Source of the DNA: Xenorhabdus beddingii
GTDB taxonomy: Bacteria > Pseudomonadota > Gammaproteobacteria > Enterobacterales > Enterobacteriaceae
Length of the DNA: 58,811 nucleotides
Assembly (NCBI RefSeq): GCF_002127545.1
Contig: NZ_MUBK01000018.1
Coordinates: forward strand, 38,315 to 97,125
Reading direction: 5' to 3'
In this document: positions 32,894-43,474 of the stretch, piece after piece
Position numbering within the stretch: position 1 is the first letter of the stretch
Layout: each line of letters begins with the position of its first letter
The notes under the pieces: generated by a model
Told to the model about the DNA's origin: nothing
Database searches by the model: none
Seen by the model: only the letters and a program-made list of their open reading frames with translations
Position numbers and translations under genes: made by a program

Positions 32894-33883
32894 TTAATAC
32901 ATCGGATTAAGCTGTAAAGGGGGTTCCTGTAACAGCCGGGTTTGTTCAGAAAAAAGATTTATTTGCTTACACCAAAAATCACTGTCAGCCATCCATGGAA
33001 ATGCTTTAGGGAAAGCGGGATCTTGCCAGCGGCGGGCAACCCAAGCTAAATAATAGACCATTCGCATTGCACGCAGAGGTTCTATCAAGGCCAACGTTTT
33101 GGGGTCAAAATCCGTAAACTGGGTATATGATTCAAGCAGGATATCCAACTGAATCAACCGCTCTGACCTTGAGCCATTGAGCAACATCCACAAATCCTGA
33201 ACCGCAGGGCCATTGCGGGCATCATCCAGATCCACAAACCATGCCTCATCACGCCACAAGATATTACCCGCATGGCAATCACCATGCAGACGTAAAACTT
33301 GCCAGTGATCATGCCATTGACTGGCTACTGCACTGTTCAATTCATCCAGTGCGGCCAAAAAGCCTTTCTTATGTCCGGCAGGGAGCAATTTACATTCAGC
33401 CAAATATTGATAGGGTTGATATAAATATTCATCCAGATTAAGCGTGGGGCGAACAGAAAATGTTTTTTGACCACCAATTTGGTGCATCCTTCCCAATAAC
33501 CGCCCAACATCTTCTAGCTGGTCAAAATTGTCTAATTCGTACTGACGTCCCCCTACGCTGGGGAAAATAGCAAAAAAGAATCCACCATAATTCAATACCG
33601 TCTGCCCATCAAACATCAGTGGCGCCGCAACAGGCAAAGCGGCCTGCTGCAATTCACGGGCAAGATCATGTTCCTCTTGGATCTGTGCCTGGCTCCAGCG
33701 CAAAGGACGATAAAATTTCACGACATAGCGCTTGCGATTTTCATCCATGAACTGATAAACACGATTTTCGTAACTATTCAGCTCAGTTAAACCGGAATCA
33801 ATGTACAAACCCGATTGCACCAGCGCATCCATGATTAGATCCGGGGTGATATTCTGAAAATTAAAAGCCTTTGGTTCCGTCAC
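32894..33883 (-). CDS. srkA: Stress response kinase A
   Basis: The 329-residue protein is the YihE/RdoA family eukaryotic-like Ser/Thr kinase. The phosphotransferase core LRLHGDCHAGNILWRDEAWF (catalytic Asp and Asn) is followed by VDLDDARNGP, the metal-binding Asp. It counters the MazEF-linked death pathway and stress in E. coli. It is immediately upstream of dsbA and downstream of yihD on the same strand. Confidence 0.95.
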   Translation of the reverse strand: MTEPKAFNFQNITPDLIMDALVQSGLYIDSGLTELNSYENRVYQFMDENRKRYVVKFYRPLRWSQAQIQEEHDLARELQQAALPVAAPLMFDGQTVLNYGGFFFAIFPSVGGRQYELDNFDQLEDVGRLLGRMHQIGGQKTFSVRPTLNLDEYLYQPYQYLAECKLLPAGHKKGFLAALDELNSAVASQWHDHWQVLRLHGDCHAGNILWRDEAWFVDLDDARNGPAVQDLWMLLNGSRSERLIQLDILLESYTQFTDFDPKTLALIEPLRAMRMVYYLAWVARRWQDPAFPKAFPWMADSDFWCKQINLFSEQTRLLQEPPLQLNPMY

Positions 33884-33901
33884 AACACAATTCTCTCTTT
33901 A

Positions 33902-34171
33902 TCAATCTTTAATAATGCCACGGGCGCGCAATAAAGCGGTCTTGAAATCGTCTTCATAATCCTTTTTCAAACCGGGAATTTCAGCCTGACTCTCCGTACC
34001 GCGCATTTTCAGGTGATAAATCAGAACGTCATCACTTAACTCAGATAACGGCCCTGTGAAACCCGCTTCATCAGCCAGCTTTTGCAAAAGTTGCATCAAA
34101 CTTAAATCCGGCTCATTCTTCCATACCGAATGTAAAAGTTCGATAACTTCATTGAGGCGGTGATACTTCAT
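33902..34171 (-). CDS. yihD: YihD family protein
   Basis: The 89-residue protein begins [20 protein letters not shown] and ends in a conserved [10 protein letters not shown]. Its function is unknown. It heads yihD-srkA-dsbA and is divergent from mobA, as in other enterobacteria. An AAGGAAC ribosome-binding site precedes the start. Confidence 0.93.
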   Translation of the reverse strand: MKYHRLNEVIELLHSVWKNEPDLSLMQLLQKLADEAGFTGPLSELSDDVLIYHLKMRGTESQAEIPGLKKDYEDDFKTALLRARGIIKD

Positions 34172-34354
34172 TGTTAGTTCCTTATAAATAACGATACAAA
34201 TTAACAGGATTAATCGCTCTGAGAAAGAATTGGTCTGTCAATCAGCGTAAAGTTATACTCCCACACCAAAGCAGCATCGTTAAATATTGATTCACAATGG
34301 TTATATATACTCAAATACTCAATATTTCATTGCCCAATATTCAGGTGATTTAAC

Positions 34355-34957
34355 ATGACGCATCAAAAAATCAGTGGCGCAATTCTGGCTGGGGGGCTAT
34401 CCACCCGTATGGGGGGAAATGACAAAGGGTTACTGCAATTCCACGGCGCACCATTATACCAACACATCGCCACAAGATTGCAGCCGCAGGTTCATGAGCT
34501 GTTGATAAATGCCAATCGCAATCCAGGCATTTATCAGCAAAGTGGCTACCCCATCATACCGGATATCATTACCGATTTTTCCGGGCCACTGGCCGGTATG
34601 CTGGCTGTTTTGAAGAAAGCCATCAATGAGTGGGTGGTATTTGTTCCCTGCGACGTGCCGGATTTTCCCGCCGACCTCGTTGAAAAACTTTGGCACTATA
34701 AACAACACGCCTGGGCCGCTTATGCACATGATTGTAAACGCGCCCACCCCACCGTAGCCTTAATGCACCGCAGCCTGATCCCCCGGTTGGAAAGCTATCT
34801 TGCTCTGGGAGATAGAAAACTCATGTTCTTTATGCAGATGATTAAGGCGCAAGCCGTCTATTTCCCCGACTCCCGGGCTTTCACCAATTTAAATACACCA
34901 GAAGAATGTCATCACTGGGAGTACCAACATGGGGAATTTCTTCAGGAGACTGCATGA
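34355..34957 (+). CDS. mobA: Molybdenum cofactor guanylyltransferase
   Basis: The 200-residue enzyme has the nucleotide-binding GAILAGGLSTRMGGNDKGLL (about residues 8-27) and FVPCDVPDFP, whose Asp binds metal. It attaches GMP to molybdopterin to form the MGD cofactor of molybdoenzymes. Its TGA overlaps the mobB ATG (ATGA). Confidence 0.95.
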   Translation: MTHQKISGAILAGGLSTRMGGNDKGLLQFHGAPLYQHIATRLQPQVHELLINANRNPGIYQQSGYPIIPDIITDFSGPLAGMLAVLKKAINEWVVFVPCDVPDFPADLVEKLWHYKQHAWAAYAHDCKRAHPTVALMHRSLIPRLESYLALGDRKLMFFMQMIKAQAVYFPDSRAFTNLNTPEECHHWEYQHGEFLQETA

Positions 34958-35529
34958 ATCACCGCACCAACGACACAAGACTGCCCATGCTGGGTATCAC
35001 GGCTTACAGTGGAACCGGAAAAACGACATTGTTAAAACAGGTTATTCCATTGCTGCGCCAGCAACTTATCCGCGTTGGGCTAATCAAACATACTCATCAC
35101 AATATGGATGTCGATAAACCGGGCAAAGACAGCTATGAACTACGCAAGGCAGGAGCAACCCAAACGTTGGTCGCCAGCCAGCAACGCTGGGCGTTGATGA
35201 CAGAAACACCCGATTTGCCGGCGTTGGATCTGCACGACCTCGCCAGCCGATTCGATGCAAACTCGCTGGATTTAATTCTGATTGAAGGCTTCAAACAAGA
35301 ACCGATCCCCAAAATTGCACTTTATCGGGACGGCCTGAACCATACCGTCGATGAGATCCTCGATCCCTATGTGATCGCAATTGCCAGCGATATCACGCTG
35401 GCAACCTCTCTTCCACAGCTCAATATCAATCGGCCGGAACAAGTCGCAACATTTATTGCTGAATGGTTAAAGAAGCAGAAATCATCATCTACGGATGGCA
35501 TAAAAACGATAACGGGAACAATACCATGA
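34954..35529 (+). CDS. mobB: Molybdopterin-guanine dinucleotide biosynthesis adaptor MobB
   Basis: The 191-residue P-loop GTP-binding protein has GITAYSGTGKTTLLKQVIPL (Walker A about 20-27), GLIKHTHHNMDVDKPGKDSY and DLILIEGFKQEPIPKI. It assists MobA. The start at ATG 34954 follows CAGGAGAC and overlaps the mobA stop. Its own TGA overlaps the ATG of the next gene, a decarboxylase, so three genes are coupled head to tail. The C-terminal ~15 residues (KKQKSSSTDGIKTITGTIP) look like an extension. Confidence 0.93.
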   Translation: MNHRTNDTRLPMLGITAYSGTGKTTLLKQVIPLLRQQLIRVGLIKHTHHNMDVDKPGKDSYELRKAGATQTLVASQQRWALMTETPDLPALDLHDLASRFDANSLDLILIEGFKQEPIPKIALYRDGLNHTVDEILDPYVIAIASDITLATSLPQLNINRPEQVATFIAEWLKKQKSSSTDGIKTITGTIP

Positions 35530-36911
35530 AAGATCCAATCCGTGATGCCTCACTGTCTGCGGTTAAAACCGCAAGTGAAATCGCGTACAACTACGTCAGT
35601 GAAGTCAGAAATCAACGCGTATTTCCCGATGGCGACGCGTTATCAGGTCTGAAAAATTTTGATAAGCCATTACCCCAAAAGGGAAGCCATTGCCAACAGG
35701 TGCTTGAGCAGCTCCACGCATACGGCTCACCCGCAACAGTCGCGACAACAGGAGGCCGATATTTCGGCTTAGTTGTCGGGGGTTCAACACCTGCCGCTAT
35801 GGGCGCAAACATCATAACCAGTGCGTGGGATCAAATCGCATTGATGGAATCATCTTCACCGGTCGCCAACCAACTAGAAAAAATCGCCGGGCGTTGGGTA
35901 CTGGAACTCTTGAATTTGCCATCAGAAGCATTCGTCGGTTTTGTGACTGGCACAACAATGGCGCATGTCAGTGCCTTGGCCGCAGCGCGACATTACCTGT
36001 ATCAGAAACAAGGCCATGACCTTGCAGAACAGGGGCTACACAACGCCCCTGAATTAAAAGTTGTGCTCTCTGAAGCAGCCCATATCTCCGTTTTGAAAGC
36101 GCTGAGATTACTTGGCTTTGGTCGTTCACAGTTTATTTTTGTACCCTGCGATCACCAAGGTCGAATCATAGAGAGCGCCGTTCCCGCGTTTTCAGACAAT
36201 ATGATTCTGGTGTTACAAGCCGGTAATGTGAATTCTGGCAGTTCAGATAATTTTAACGCTTTAATCCCCCAAGCCAAAAAAGCGGGCAGTTGGGTGCATG
36301 TGGATGGGGCTTTTGGTCTTTGGGCACGGGCATCAAGAGAGAAATCCGCCTTAGTTGAAGGTGTTGAAATTGCCGATTCCTGGGCCGTTGACGCACATAA
36401 ATGGCTCAATACTCCCTACGATTGTGGTATGTGTATCGTGCGCCATAAACAGGCATCAAGAGAAGTCATGACAACTTCGGCAGCCTATGTGGAAACACAA
36501 GATATGTGGCAGGCAAAGGATATGCTGCCAGAATTCTCCCGCAGAGCCAGAGCCGTCGAAGTGTGGGCGGCAATCGCAGAGCTTGGCTCACAAGGCATTG
36601 AGGAGCTGGTTGATCGCTGCTGCTTATATACAAAAATGCTGGAAAAGGGATTGAAGTCACTCGGTTTTGATGTTCTCAATGACGTTGTACTTAATCAGGT
36701 GGTCGCTTGTCTGCCTGATATCAACCTACAGCGCGCAATGTTGCAAAAAGTTCAGCAATCCGGCGAATGCTGGTTTGGGCACACAACATGGCAAGGGCGA
36801 GAAGCCATCCGACTCAGTGTCAGCTCTTGGGCAACGACGGAAGACGATATTCAGCGTAGCCTGACAGCAATATCTGCCGCCATGGATGAAGTTAAACAAC
36901 CAGTTAATTAA
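35526..36911 (+). CDS. PLP-dependent group II decarboxylase-family enzyme
   Basis: The 461-residue protein is a fold-type I PLP enzyme of the pyridoxal-dependent decarboxylase (group II) superfamily. Visible cofactor contacts are SEAAHISVLKAL (stacking His ~186), WVHVDGAFGLWA (Asp ~260) and the Schiff-base lysine in SWAVDAHKWLNTPYDCG (Lys ~292). The substrate is uncertain: aromatic or acidic amino-acid decarboxylases share this fold. Its ATG overlaps the mobB stop, tying it to molybdenum-cofactor genes, which is unexpected. A hairpin at 36946-36975 follows. Confidence 0.88.
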   Translation: MKDPIRDASLSAVKTASEIAYNYVSEVRNQRVFPDGDALSGLKNFDKPLPQKGSHCQQVLEQLHAYGSPATVATTGGRYFGLVVGGSTPAAMGANIITSAWDQIALMESSSPVANQLEKIAGRWVLELLNLPSEAFVGFVTGTTMAHVSALAAARHYLYQKQGHDLAEQGLHNAPELKVVLSEAAHISVLKALRLLGFGRSQFIFVPCDHQGRIIESAVPAFSDNMILVLQAGNVNSGSSDNFNALIPQAKKAGSWVHVDGAFGLWARASREKSALVEGVEIADSWAVDAHKWLNTPYDCGMCIVRHKQASREVMTTSAAYVETQDMWQAKDMLPEFSRRARAVEVWAAIAELGSQGIEELVDRCCLYTKMLEKGLKSLGFDVLNDVVLNQVVACLPDINLQRAMLQKVQQSGECWFGHTTWQGREAIRLSVSSWATTEDDIQRSLTAISAAMDEVKQPVN

Positions 36912-36945
36912 AACTTGATATTTCAACCTTGCCGCCTAAATGCAC

Positions 36946-36975
36946 AACGCCCCCGACATTCATGTCAAGGGCGTT
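36946..36975. terminator. Stem-loop between convergent decarboxylase gene and lsrG
   Basis: AACGCCC...GGGCGTT with an inner GACAT/ATGTC pair forms a long hairpin in the 94-bp gap between two converging genes. Neither strand shows a clear T-tract, so rho-independence is uncertain. Confidence 0.5.
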
Positions 36976-37005
36976 ATTCCTGCGGTCAGACAACGGCTTC
37001 TGTCT

Positions 37006-37305
37006 TTATTTCCCTTCCGGCATCAAGCCCACAAAAGTGGTTTTCTTGCGGGGTTCAGTCATCAATGCCGCCAGTTTTTCAACACAACGCAGATAATGAG
37101 GCGTTGTCTTATGTGCTGCAACGGCCGCTTCATCGACATAGGCTTCATAGATATAAAAGCGAGTCGGGATATCCTCATCACGCAGTACATCAAACCGCAA
37201 ATTGCCCGGCTCTTTAACAGAACCGAGGTGATTATCCCGAAAAACCTCAATAAATTCGTCAACCTTGTCAGCCTTGACATTAATCTCAACCAATGTGACG
37301 TGCAT
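37006..37305 (-). CDS. lsrG: Autoinducer-2 processing isomerase LsrG
   Basis: The 99-residue protein begins [20 protein letters not shown] and contains [20 protein letters not shown], the ABM-fold signature of LsrG. It isomerises phospho-AI-2 (P-DPD) in AI-2 catabolism. ATG 37303-37305 is one base after the lsrF stop; the frame eight codons upstream overlaps lsrF and is not needed. Confidence 0.95.
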   Translation of the reverse strand: MHVTLVEINVKADKVDEFIEVFRDNHLGSVKEPGNLRFDVLRDEDIPTRFYIYEAYVDEAAVAAHKTTPHYLRCVEKLAALMTEPRKKTTFVGLMPEGK

Positions 37306-37306
37306 A

Positions 37307-38191
37307 TTATTCTCCCTTGGCTTTTTCACTCAGGAAAATCTCATAAGCCTGAGCGGGTTTCTCATTGTGATGCACCACGGCCTGCACCGCTTTCAGCATT
37401 GCAACCGGCGCCTCTGACTGGAAAATATTACGTCCCATATCCACCCCCGATGCTCCCTGATCAATCGCCTGATAGCACATATTCAACGCATCCAGCTCCG
37501 GCAATTTCTTACCGCCGGCGATTACAATCGGCACCGGACAACCCGCCGCAATTCGCTCAAAACCGCTATCAACATAATAGGTTTTGATGATGTTCGCCCC
37601 TATTTCGGCGGCAATGCGGGTTGCCAACGAGAAGTAACGTTGGTCACGCGCCATATCTTTACCGACGCCCGTCACCGCCATCGTTGGCATACCATAACGG
37701 GTTCCCTGATCCACCAGCTTGATAATATTCTTAATCGATTGGTGTTCGTGTTCTGAACCAATATAAACCTGAGCCGCCACCGCGCAGACATTGAGCCGCA
37801 GTGCATCTTCCATCGCCACGGAGACAGCTTCGTTGGATAGCTCAGTCAGAATCGAGTTAGCACCAGATGCACGCAGCACCACGGGTTTATTCGTTGCAGG
37901 AGGAACCTGACTACGCAGGATGCCACGGGTACACATCAGCACGTCAGTATGTTCAAACAGTGGGGCAATATTAATATCAATACGCTCCAAACCCGTCGTT
38001 GGCCCTTGGAAATAACCGTGATCAAACGCCAGCATGACCGTTTTATTGGTCGTGGGATTAAAAATTCGTGACAAACGGGACTGCATGCCCCAATCCAGCG
38101 CACCACAACCTTTCAATTCAAACAGGGTATTCTTTTGTGGCTTATCAATGCCAAAATCTTTACCATCTTTGATATCATCTAAATCTGCCAT
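37307..38191 (-). CDS. lsrF: 3-hydroxy-2,4-pentadione 5-phosphate thiolase LsrF
   Basis: The 294-residue class-I aldolase-like TIM barrel includes [35 protein letters not shown] (active-site Lys region) and [15 protein letters not shown]. It is the thiolase that transfers an acetyl group from phosphorylated AI-2 breakdown product to CoA. It lies between lsrB and lsrG on one strand. A GGAGGGAGAA ribosome-binding site precedes the ATG. Confidence 0.95.
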   Translation of the reverse strand: MADLDDIKDGKDFGIDKPQKNTLFELKGCGALDWGMQSRLSRIFNPTTNKTVMLAFDHGYFQGPTTGLERIDINIAPLFEHTDVLMCTRGILRSQVPPATNKPVVLRASGANSILTELSNEAVSVAMEDALRLNVCAVAAQVYIGSEHEHQSIKNIIKLVDQGTRYGMPTMAVTGVGKDMARDQRYFSLATRIAAEIGANIIKTYYVDSGFERIAAGCPVPIVIAGGKKLPELDALNMCYQAIDQGASGVDMGRNIFQSEAPVAMLKAVQAVVHHNEKPAQAYEIFLSEKAKGE

Positions 38192-38257
38192 TTCTCCCTC
38201 CAGAAAAGTATCAGAATCAGGCTGGATATCAGCCTCATGAATCAGAAATCGTTTTGG

Positions 38258-39277
38258 TTAGAAATCATATTGATTGATATTGTCTTTGGTAAAAATCACC
38301 CGTTCCGGCATGACAACAATGCCATTGCCTTTTGCTTCATAACGATATCCCTGCACGCTGTTGGGTGAAATCTCAATATTGCCAATATCAGGAATATTCA
38401 ATTTATCTCCCACATTCAGATCACCTTTTTTCAATATTTCATTGGCAACATGAATGGCTATCTTGCCCTGTTTGACCACATCCCACAGGGCGAACTGTTT
38501 GACGGTACCGTTTTCAACATAAGGGCGCATCACATTCGGCGTACTGAATCCAACAATCGCCACATCCTGACGTTTCAGATTCTCCGCCGCTTGTGCCGCC
38601 GCTGGCAGGGCGTTGGCATCTGGAGCAATAATTGCATCCAAATCCTCCCACGCTTTCAAAATGCCTTCCGCAGTCTGCAAGGATTTTGTGGCATCATTAT
38701 AGCCAAACTGTGTAGTGACAATTTCCCAGTTCGGATGCTCCTTGGCAATCTTGGACTTAGCTTCTTTCACCCATTGGTTCTGATCCGTCACCGTCGGGCT
38801 GGAATAGAAAAAGGCCACCTTCGCCTTTTCTTTTTTTACCTGATTGGCGGCCATATCCACCAGAATCCCGCCCAACTGTTTTGGCGTTCCCTGATCAATA
38901 TAGATAGAGCGGCATTCAGGCGAAGTATCGGAATCCCACGTCAATACCTTGACACCCCGTTTCATGGCACGTTTCAAGGCCGGGCACAAACCATGCGTAG
39001 ACACGGCCGACACTACAATCGCATCATAGCCTTGATTAACGAATTTATTGATAAGCTGAACCTGTTCTACCATGCTTGACTCTGTCGGGCCATTGTAAGT
39101 AACTTCAACGCCCAGAGTCTTGCCGGCTTGCATCGCACCTTGACCGCCACTGGTAAAGAATTCTACACCGACTAATTTAGGAATAAACGCTATCCTTTCT
39201 GCCGCCTGAGCCCAAGAGAGGCACATCAGACTGACTGCAACAGATAAAGCCAGTGTTTTTATTATGGGTGCTTTCAT
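38258..39277 (-). CDS. lsrB: Autoinducer-2 binding periplasmic protein LsrB
   Basis: The 339-residue protein has a signal peptide ([20 protein letters not shown], cleaved near AQA-AERI) and the periplasmic-binding fold: [40 protein letters not shown] and [20 protein letters not shown] contain the AI-2 ligand residues (Lys, Asp, Asp, Pro, Ala). It is first in lsrBFG. The genes for its ABC partners, lsrA, lsrC and lsrD, normally upstream, are absent. Confidence 0.95.
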   Translation of the reverse strand: MKAPIIKTLALSVAVSLMCLSWAQAAERIAFIPKLVGVEFFTSGGQGAMQAGKTLGVEVTYNGPTESSMVEQVQLINKFVNQGYDAIVVSAVSTHGLCPALKRAMKRGVKVLTWDSDTSPECRSIYIDQGTPKQLGGILVDMAANQVKKEKAKVAFFYSSPTVTDQNQWVKEAKSKIAKEHPNWEIVTTQFGYNDATKSLQTAEGILKAWEDLDAIIAPDANALPAAAQAAENLKRQDVAIVGFSTPNVMRPYVENGTVKQFALWDVVKQGKIAIHVANEILKKGDLNVGDKLNIPDIGNIEISPNSVQGYRYEAKGNGIVVMPERVIFTKDNINQYDF

Positions 39278-39686
39278 TCCTATCTCCGTCTATTTTTATT
39301 TCAGTATCGTTTTTTACGTTTCAGAAATTTGTTGTTGTGAAACAGAAGCCCATTGACGTTTCCCACAGACAGCTAAAAACGACTATTTATCAACGGAATT
39401 CAAAAAAGCGGAGCGGTATTAGTGGCGGTATTGCTCTGTGACATCACATACCTCATATAGCATTTTAGGCTTGCGTTTCTGACACCGATGCCAAATATGA
39501 ACTTTTATTTATTAAAAATACATTTGTTCAATACTCTAATTCAAAACTTAAGATTTTTTCAATGATTAGATCACATTTTGTGAAAAAGTTAGATCTACAT
39601 TAAAATATGTTCAAAATGTTGCGATAAGCCTCTAGCACATTAGGGGCTTTAATGATTATCCTTTCCCTGTGGATCAATAAGTTGTT
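39278..39686. promoter_or_regulatory. Divergent lsrB/lsrR control region
   Basis: This 409-bp region separates the divergent lsrB and lsrR. It contains an inverted TGAAC (39498-39502)/GTTCA (39526-39530) pair and another TGTTCAA (39608-39614), possible LsrR boxes. A CRP-like TGTGACATCACA at 39435-39446 has too short a spacer. No remnant of lsrACD is recognisable. Confidence 0.4.
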
Positions 39687-40697
39687 ATGTCGATCAAATC
39701 AAGCAAGAAACAATCAGTATCAGAGAAAAGCGTCTTATCCGAGGAAATTGACTATTCAGGTCACAACTATCCAGGAAATTGCATGAGTGAAGAAGAACTA
39801 ATGGCCCGTATTGCCTGGTTTTACTATCACGATGGTCTGACTCAAGGGGACATCGGTGAATTGCTTGGCTTAAGCCGTCTTAAAGTTTCCCGCTTGCTGG
39901 AGAAAGGGCGTCAGTCTGGCGTGATCCGCGTTCAGATCAATTCACGCTATGAAGGGTGCCTTGAATTAGAAGATGCTTTGCAAAAACGTTTTCATCTCAA
40001 ACAGGTTCGCGTGTTACCCACCCTTGACGGCATAAACGTGAATGCCCGTCTGGGTATCGGAGCAGCTCACCTGTTGATGGCGCTGATTGAACCTCATCAA
40101 CTGTTGGCGATTGGGTTTGGTGAAACCCCCATGTGTACGTTGCAGCACCTGAGCGGTTTTATCGCATCCCAACAAACTCGGCTGGTGACGCTGTCCGGTG
40201 GTGTTGGCCCTTATATGACGGGCATTGGCCAACTTGATGCAGACTGTCCTGTCAGCATTATTCCGGCACCATTGCGGGCTTCCACCCATCAAGTCGCGGC
40301 AACATTCCGCGAAGAACGCAGTGTGCGGGATGTGATTCTGGCCGCCTGTGCGGCCGATATCGCGGTTGTCGGGATTGGTGCCATCAACCAGAAACAGAAT
40401 GCAACCATTATGCGTTCCGGTTATGTCAGTGATGGTGAACAACTGATGTTTGGCCGCAAAGGGGCAGTCGGGGATATTCTCGGTTACTTCTTCAATGCGG
40501 ACGGAGAACTCGTCAGCGATATTGATATCCATCAAGAGTTGATAGGTATCTCCCTACCAGAAATGAAAACCATCCCGAACGTGATGGGTGTGGCAGGTGG
40601 AATCGAAAAAGCCGATGCCATTGTTGCCGCTCTGAAAGGGGGCTATATCAGTTCACTGGTGACAGAAGAACAGACCGCGAGAGCTATGCTGACTTGA
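39687..40697 (+). CDS. lsrR: Lsr operon transcriptional repressor LsrR
   Basis: The 336-residue SorC/DeoR-type regulator has an N-terminal helix-turn-helix (about 40-75, [20 protein letters not shown] and [16 protein letters not shown]) and a sugar-phosphate-binding C-terminal domain (about 90-330). It represses lsr genes until phospho-AI-2 binds. The N-terminal 30 residues (serine- and lysine-rich) extend beyond the E. coli protein. It is divergent from lsrB and 71 bp upstream of lsrK. Confidence 0.95.
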   Translation: MSIKSSKKQSVSEKSVLSEEIDYSGHNYPGNCMSEEELMARIAWFYYHDGLTQGDIGELLGLSRLKVSRLLEKGRQSGVIRVQINSRYEGCLELEDALQKRFHLKQVRVLPTLDGINVNARLGIGAAHLLMALIEPHQLLAIGFGETPMCTLQHLSGFIASQQTRLVTLSGGVGPYMTGIGQLDADCPVSIIPAPLRASTHQVAATFREERSVRDVILAACAADIAVVGIGAINQKQNATIMRSGYVSDGEQLMFGRKGAVGDILGYFFNADGELVSDIDIHQELIGISLPEMKTIPNVMGVAGGIEKADAIVAALKGGYISSLVTEEQTARAMLT

Positions 40698-40768
40698 TCG
40701 ACTAATAATATCTATCCATCCCCTGTGCCATATCGAATAAGAAGATAACAACAGACGAGGATAGCATC

Positions 40769-42361
40769 ATGAATCAACGCGCTCATGCCCACCCATCAAG
40801 GAAATATCTGATGGCGCTTGATGCAGGGACTGGCAGTATCCGTGCAGTTATATTTGATCTCGAAGGAAATCAGATCGCCGTCGGACAGGCTGAGTGGATA
40901 CACCAGCCCGTACCGAATGTTGCGGGTTCTATGGAGTTTGACCTGAAAACCAACTGGCAACTGGCCTGCCAATGTATCCGGCAGGCACTGCAAAAGGCGG
41001 AACTGCCCGCCAATGCCATTCAGGGTGTTGCTGCCTGTTCAATGCGGGAAGGTATCGTCCTTTATAATCGCGAGGGCGACCCTATTTGGGCATGTGCCAA
41101 CGTGGATGCCCGCTCCAGCCATGAAGTCAACGAGCTGAAAGAGCTTTACAACAATACCTTTGAGTATGACGTCTACCGCTACTCCGGCCAAACCTTGGCA
41201 TTGGGTGCCATGCCGCGTTTGCTTTGGCTGGCACACCACCGTGCTGATATCTATCGGCAAGCCAGCACCCTGACGATGATCAGCGATTGGCTGGCGTATA
41301 TGTTGAGTGGTGAATTGGCGGTTGATCCTTCCAACGCAGGCACAACCGGTATGCTGGATTTAGTCAGCCGCGATTGGCGTCCAAGCCTGCTGGGAATGGC
41401 CGGGCTGCGCTCCGATATCCTTTCCCCCGTCAAAGAAACGGGCACCCTGCTCGGTTATATCACAGAGAAAGCGGCGGCTGAATGCGGCCTGAGCAGTGGT
41501 ACACCCGTGATTATGGGCGGCGGCGATGTCCAGCTTGGCTGCCTCGGCATTGGCGTCGTCAAACCGGCTCAAACCGCAGTACTCGGCGGGACATTCTGGC
41601 AACAAGTCGTCAACCTGCCAGCCCCGATTACCGATCCCAACATGAACATCCGCATCAACCCCCATGTTATCCCCGGCATGGCACAAGCGGAATCCATCAG
41701 CTTCTTCACCGGACTCACCATGCGCTGGTTCCGCGATGCTTTTTGCGCAGAAGAAAAGCTGCTGGCAGAACGTCTGGGCGTTGATACTTATAGTCTGCTG
41801 GAAGATATGGCGGCCAGGGTTCCCGCTGGTGCGCATGGCATCATGCCGATTTTCTCTGATGTCATGCGTTTTAAATCGTGGTATCACGCCGCCCCCTCCT
41901 TCCTCAACCTCTCGATTGATCCGGAAAAATGCAACAAGGCAACCCTATTTCGTGCACTGGAAGAAAACGCAGCCATCGTCTCGGCGTGTAACCTCGACAT
42001 GGTTTCGGCCTTCTCGGGTGTCCAACCGGATTCACTGGTCTTCGCGGGTGGCGGTTCAAAAGGCAAACTCTGGAGCCAGATTCTGTCTGACGTCACCGGA
42101 CTACCGGTAAGAGTTCCCGTCGTCAAAGAAGCGACGGCGCTGGGTTGTGCAATTGCAGCAGGTGTCGGCGTTGGGTTATATGATTCCCTCCCTGCAACAG
42201 GGGAAAAACTGGTGCGCTGGGAGCGAGAACATCAGCCAGACTTAAGCCTCCGTGAGATTTACCAAAAAGCGAAAAAAGATTGGCAGACAGTCTATGCTGA
42301 TCAGTTGCATCTGGTGGATGATGGTCTGACGACGTCATTGTGGAAAGCACCGGGGTTGTGA
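40769..42361 (+). CDS. lsrK: Autoinducer-2 kinase LsrK
   Basis: The 530-residue FGGY-family kinase contains [20 protein letters not shown] (phosphate 1 motif, about 14-33) and the adenosine motif [19 protein letters not shown]. It phosphorylates imported DPD/AI-2, giving the LsrR inducer. It follows lsrR. A GAGGATAGCATC precedes the ATG. Because lsrACD is absent, its substrate must arrive by another permease. Confidence 0.95.
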   Translation: MNQRAHAHPSRKYLMALDAGTGSIRAVIFDLEGNQIAVGQAEWIHQPVPNVAGSMEFDLKTNWQLACQCIRQALQKAELPANAIQGVAACSMREGIVLYNREGDPIWACANVDARSSHEVNELKELYNNTFEYDVYRYSGQTLALGAMPRLLWLAHHRADIYRQASTLTMISDWLAYMLSGELAVDPSNAGTTGMLDLVSRDWRPSLLGMAGLRSDILSPVKETGTLLGYITEKAAAECGLSSGTPVIMGGGDVQLGCLGIGVVKPAQTAVLGGTFWQQVVNLPAPITDPNMNIRINPHVIPGMAQAESISFFTGLTMRWFRDAFCAEEKLLAERLGVDTYSLLEDMAARVPAGAHGIMPIFSDVMRFKSWYHAAPSFLNLSIDPEKCNKATLFRALEENAAIVSACNLDMVSAFSGVQPDSLVFAGGGSKGKLWSQILSDVTGLPVRVPVVKEATALGCAIAAGVGVGLYDSLPATGEKLVRWEREHQPDLSLREIYQKAKKDWQTVYADQLHLVDDGLTTSLWKAPGL

Positions 42362-42457
42362 TCCCCCATTTACAAAATAAAACAGAGCAAGTGTGGCGGC
42401 TTGCTCAGCTATGATAAAGGCATTACTCTTACAAAAACAATTGGATAGGAATGCGCT

Positions 42458-43474
42458 ATGTTTACCGCCTTATACTTAGAAAACTTCGGTGCTTTCAAAC
42501 AAGCCGAATTTAAATTTACTTCTGGAATCAATGTCTTTATTGGTGAAAACGGCACCGGTAAAACACACTTGATGAAACTCCTATACTGTGTGCAACAACA
42601 GGGGCACAGCTCTGATGCTTTAAAAAAGAAACTAGCCAATGTCTTTCGCCCAAGTGGTGGTAACGTTTCCAGATTAGTGACACGTAAAAAAGGTTCAACC
42701 AGCGCATCTGTCACTATTGATAGTTCATATGATGGCATGTCAATTAAGACTCTGAACTTTAAGTTTGATAATACTCGCCACAATCTCTTCGAAATAATAA
42801 AAGGCGAGTTAGATTTGTCTAATGCGCCTGTTTTCATTCCCGTAAAAGAAGTACTTTCATTTGCACCTGGATTTATTTCGTTATACGACAAATATGAGCT
42901 AGCGTTCGAAGAAATCTATTACGACATCGTCAAACAGGCTTACTTACCTGCCCGTAAGGGAATGCCACTTAAAGATGAGCAACCCTTGTTAGAATTAATT
43001 CGTAAAACAGTGGGAGGCCGTGTCAGCCTCAATGGAGAGGAATTCCAACTCACTTCAGGTAACTCTAAATTAGAAATTTCTCTTGTTGCCGAAGGTCATC
43101 GCAAATTAGCTTTAATTTGGCAGCTCATTCACAATGGCTCCCTATTCAGTAACAACACCCTATTTTGGGATGAACCAGAAGCTAACCTGAACCCTTCGCT
43201 AATGCAGAATGTTGCCAAAATACTCGTGATGCTTGCCGAGCGTGGCGTACAAATATTTATTGCGACACATAACTATGCTTTTTTGAAAGAACTGGAGTTT
43301 GCTAAGCAGCAAAATGAATCTATACGCTATTTTGCACTGGAAAAAACCAAACATGATGGCGTCGTAGGCCATATGTTTAAACATTATAAGGATGTGACAC
43401 CCAATAAGATTGCCGATGAATACTTACGTCTGTATGACCTTGAAATTCAACATTCATTAGGAGGCGCAAAATGA
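42458..43474 (+). CDS. AAA/ABC-type ATPase of a putative two-gene defence module
   Basis: The 338-residue ATPase resembles the AAA_15/AAA_21 (OLD- and RecF-like) group. Walker A GENGTGKT is at 29-36 after the N-terminal LYLENFGAFKQAEFKF. An EGHRKLALIWQLI signature-like helix lies at about 212-224, Walker B TLFWDEPEANLNP at 234-246 (Asp 238, Glu 239) and a switch histidine in IFIATHNYAF (His ~271). It lacks a fused TOPRIM domain, so it is not full OLD/GajA. Its stop overlaps the next gene (ATGA). A GAGCAAG/CTTGCTC hairpin (42385-42406) precedes it. A defence role is inference. Confidence 0.85.
   Translation: MFTALYLENFGAFKQAEFKFTSGINVFIGENGTGKTHLMKLLYCVQQQGHSSDALKKKLANVFRPSGGNVSRLVTRKKGSTSASVTIDSSYDGMSIKTLNFKFDNTRHNLFEIIKGELDLSNAPVFIPVKEVLSFAPGFISLYDKYELAFEEIYYDIVKQAYLPARKGMPLKDEQPLLELIRKTVGGRVSLNGEEFQLTSGNSKLEISLVAEGHRKLALIWQLIHNGSLFSNNTLFWDEPEANLNPSLMQNVAKILVMLAERGVQIFIATHNYAFLKELEFAKQQNESIRYFALEKTKHDGVVGHMFKHYKDVTPNKIADEYLRLYDLEIQHSLGGAK

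Noticed and set aside
39435..39446. TGTGACATCACA as a CRP site for lsr
   Set aside because: The half-sites are separated by 2 bp rather than 6, so it does not fit a CRP dimer.
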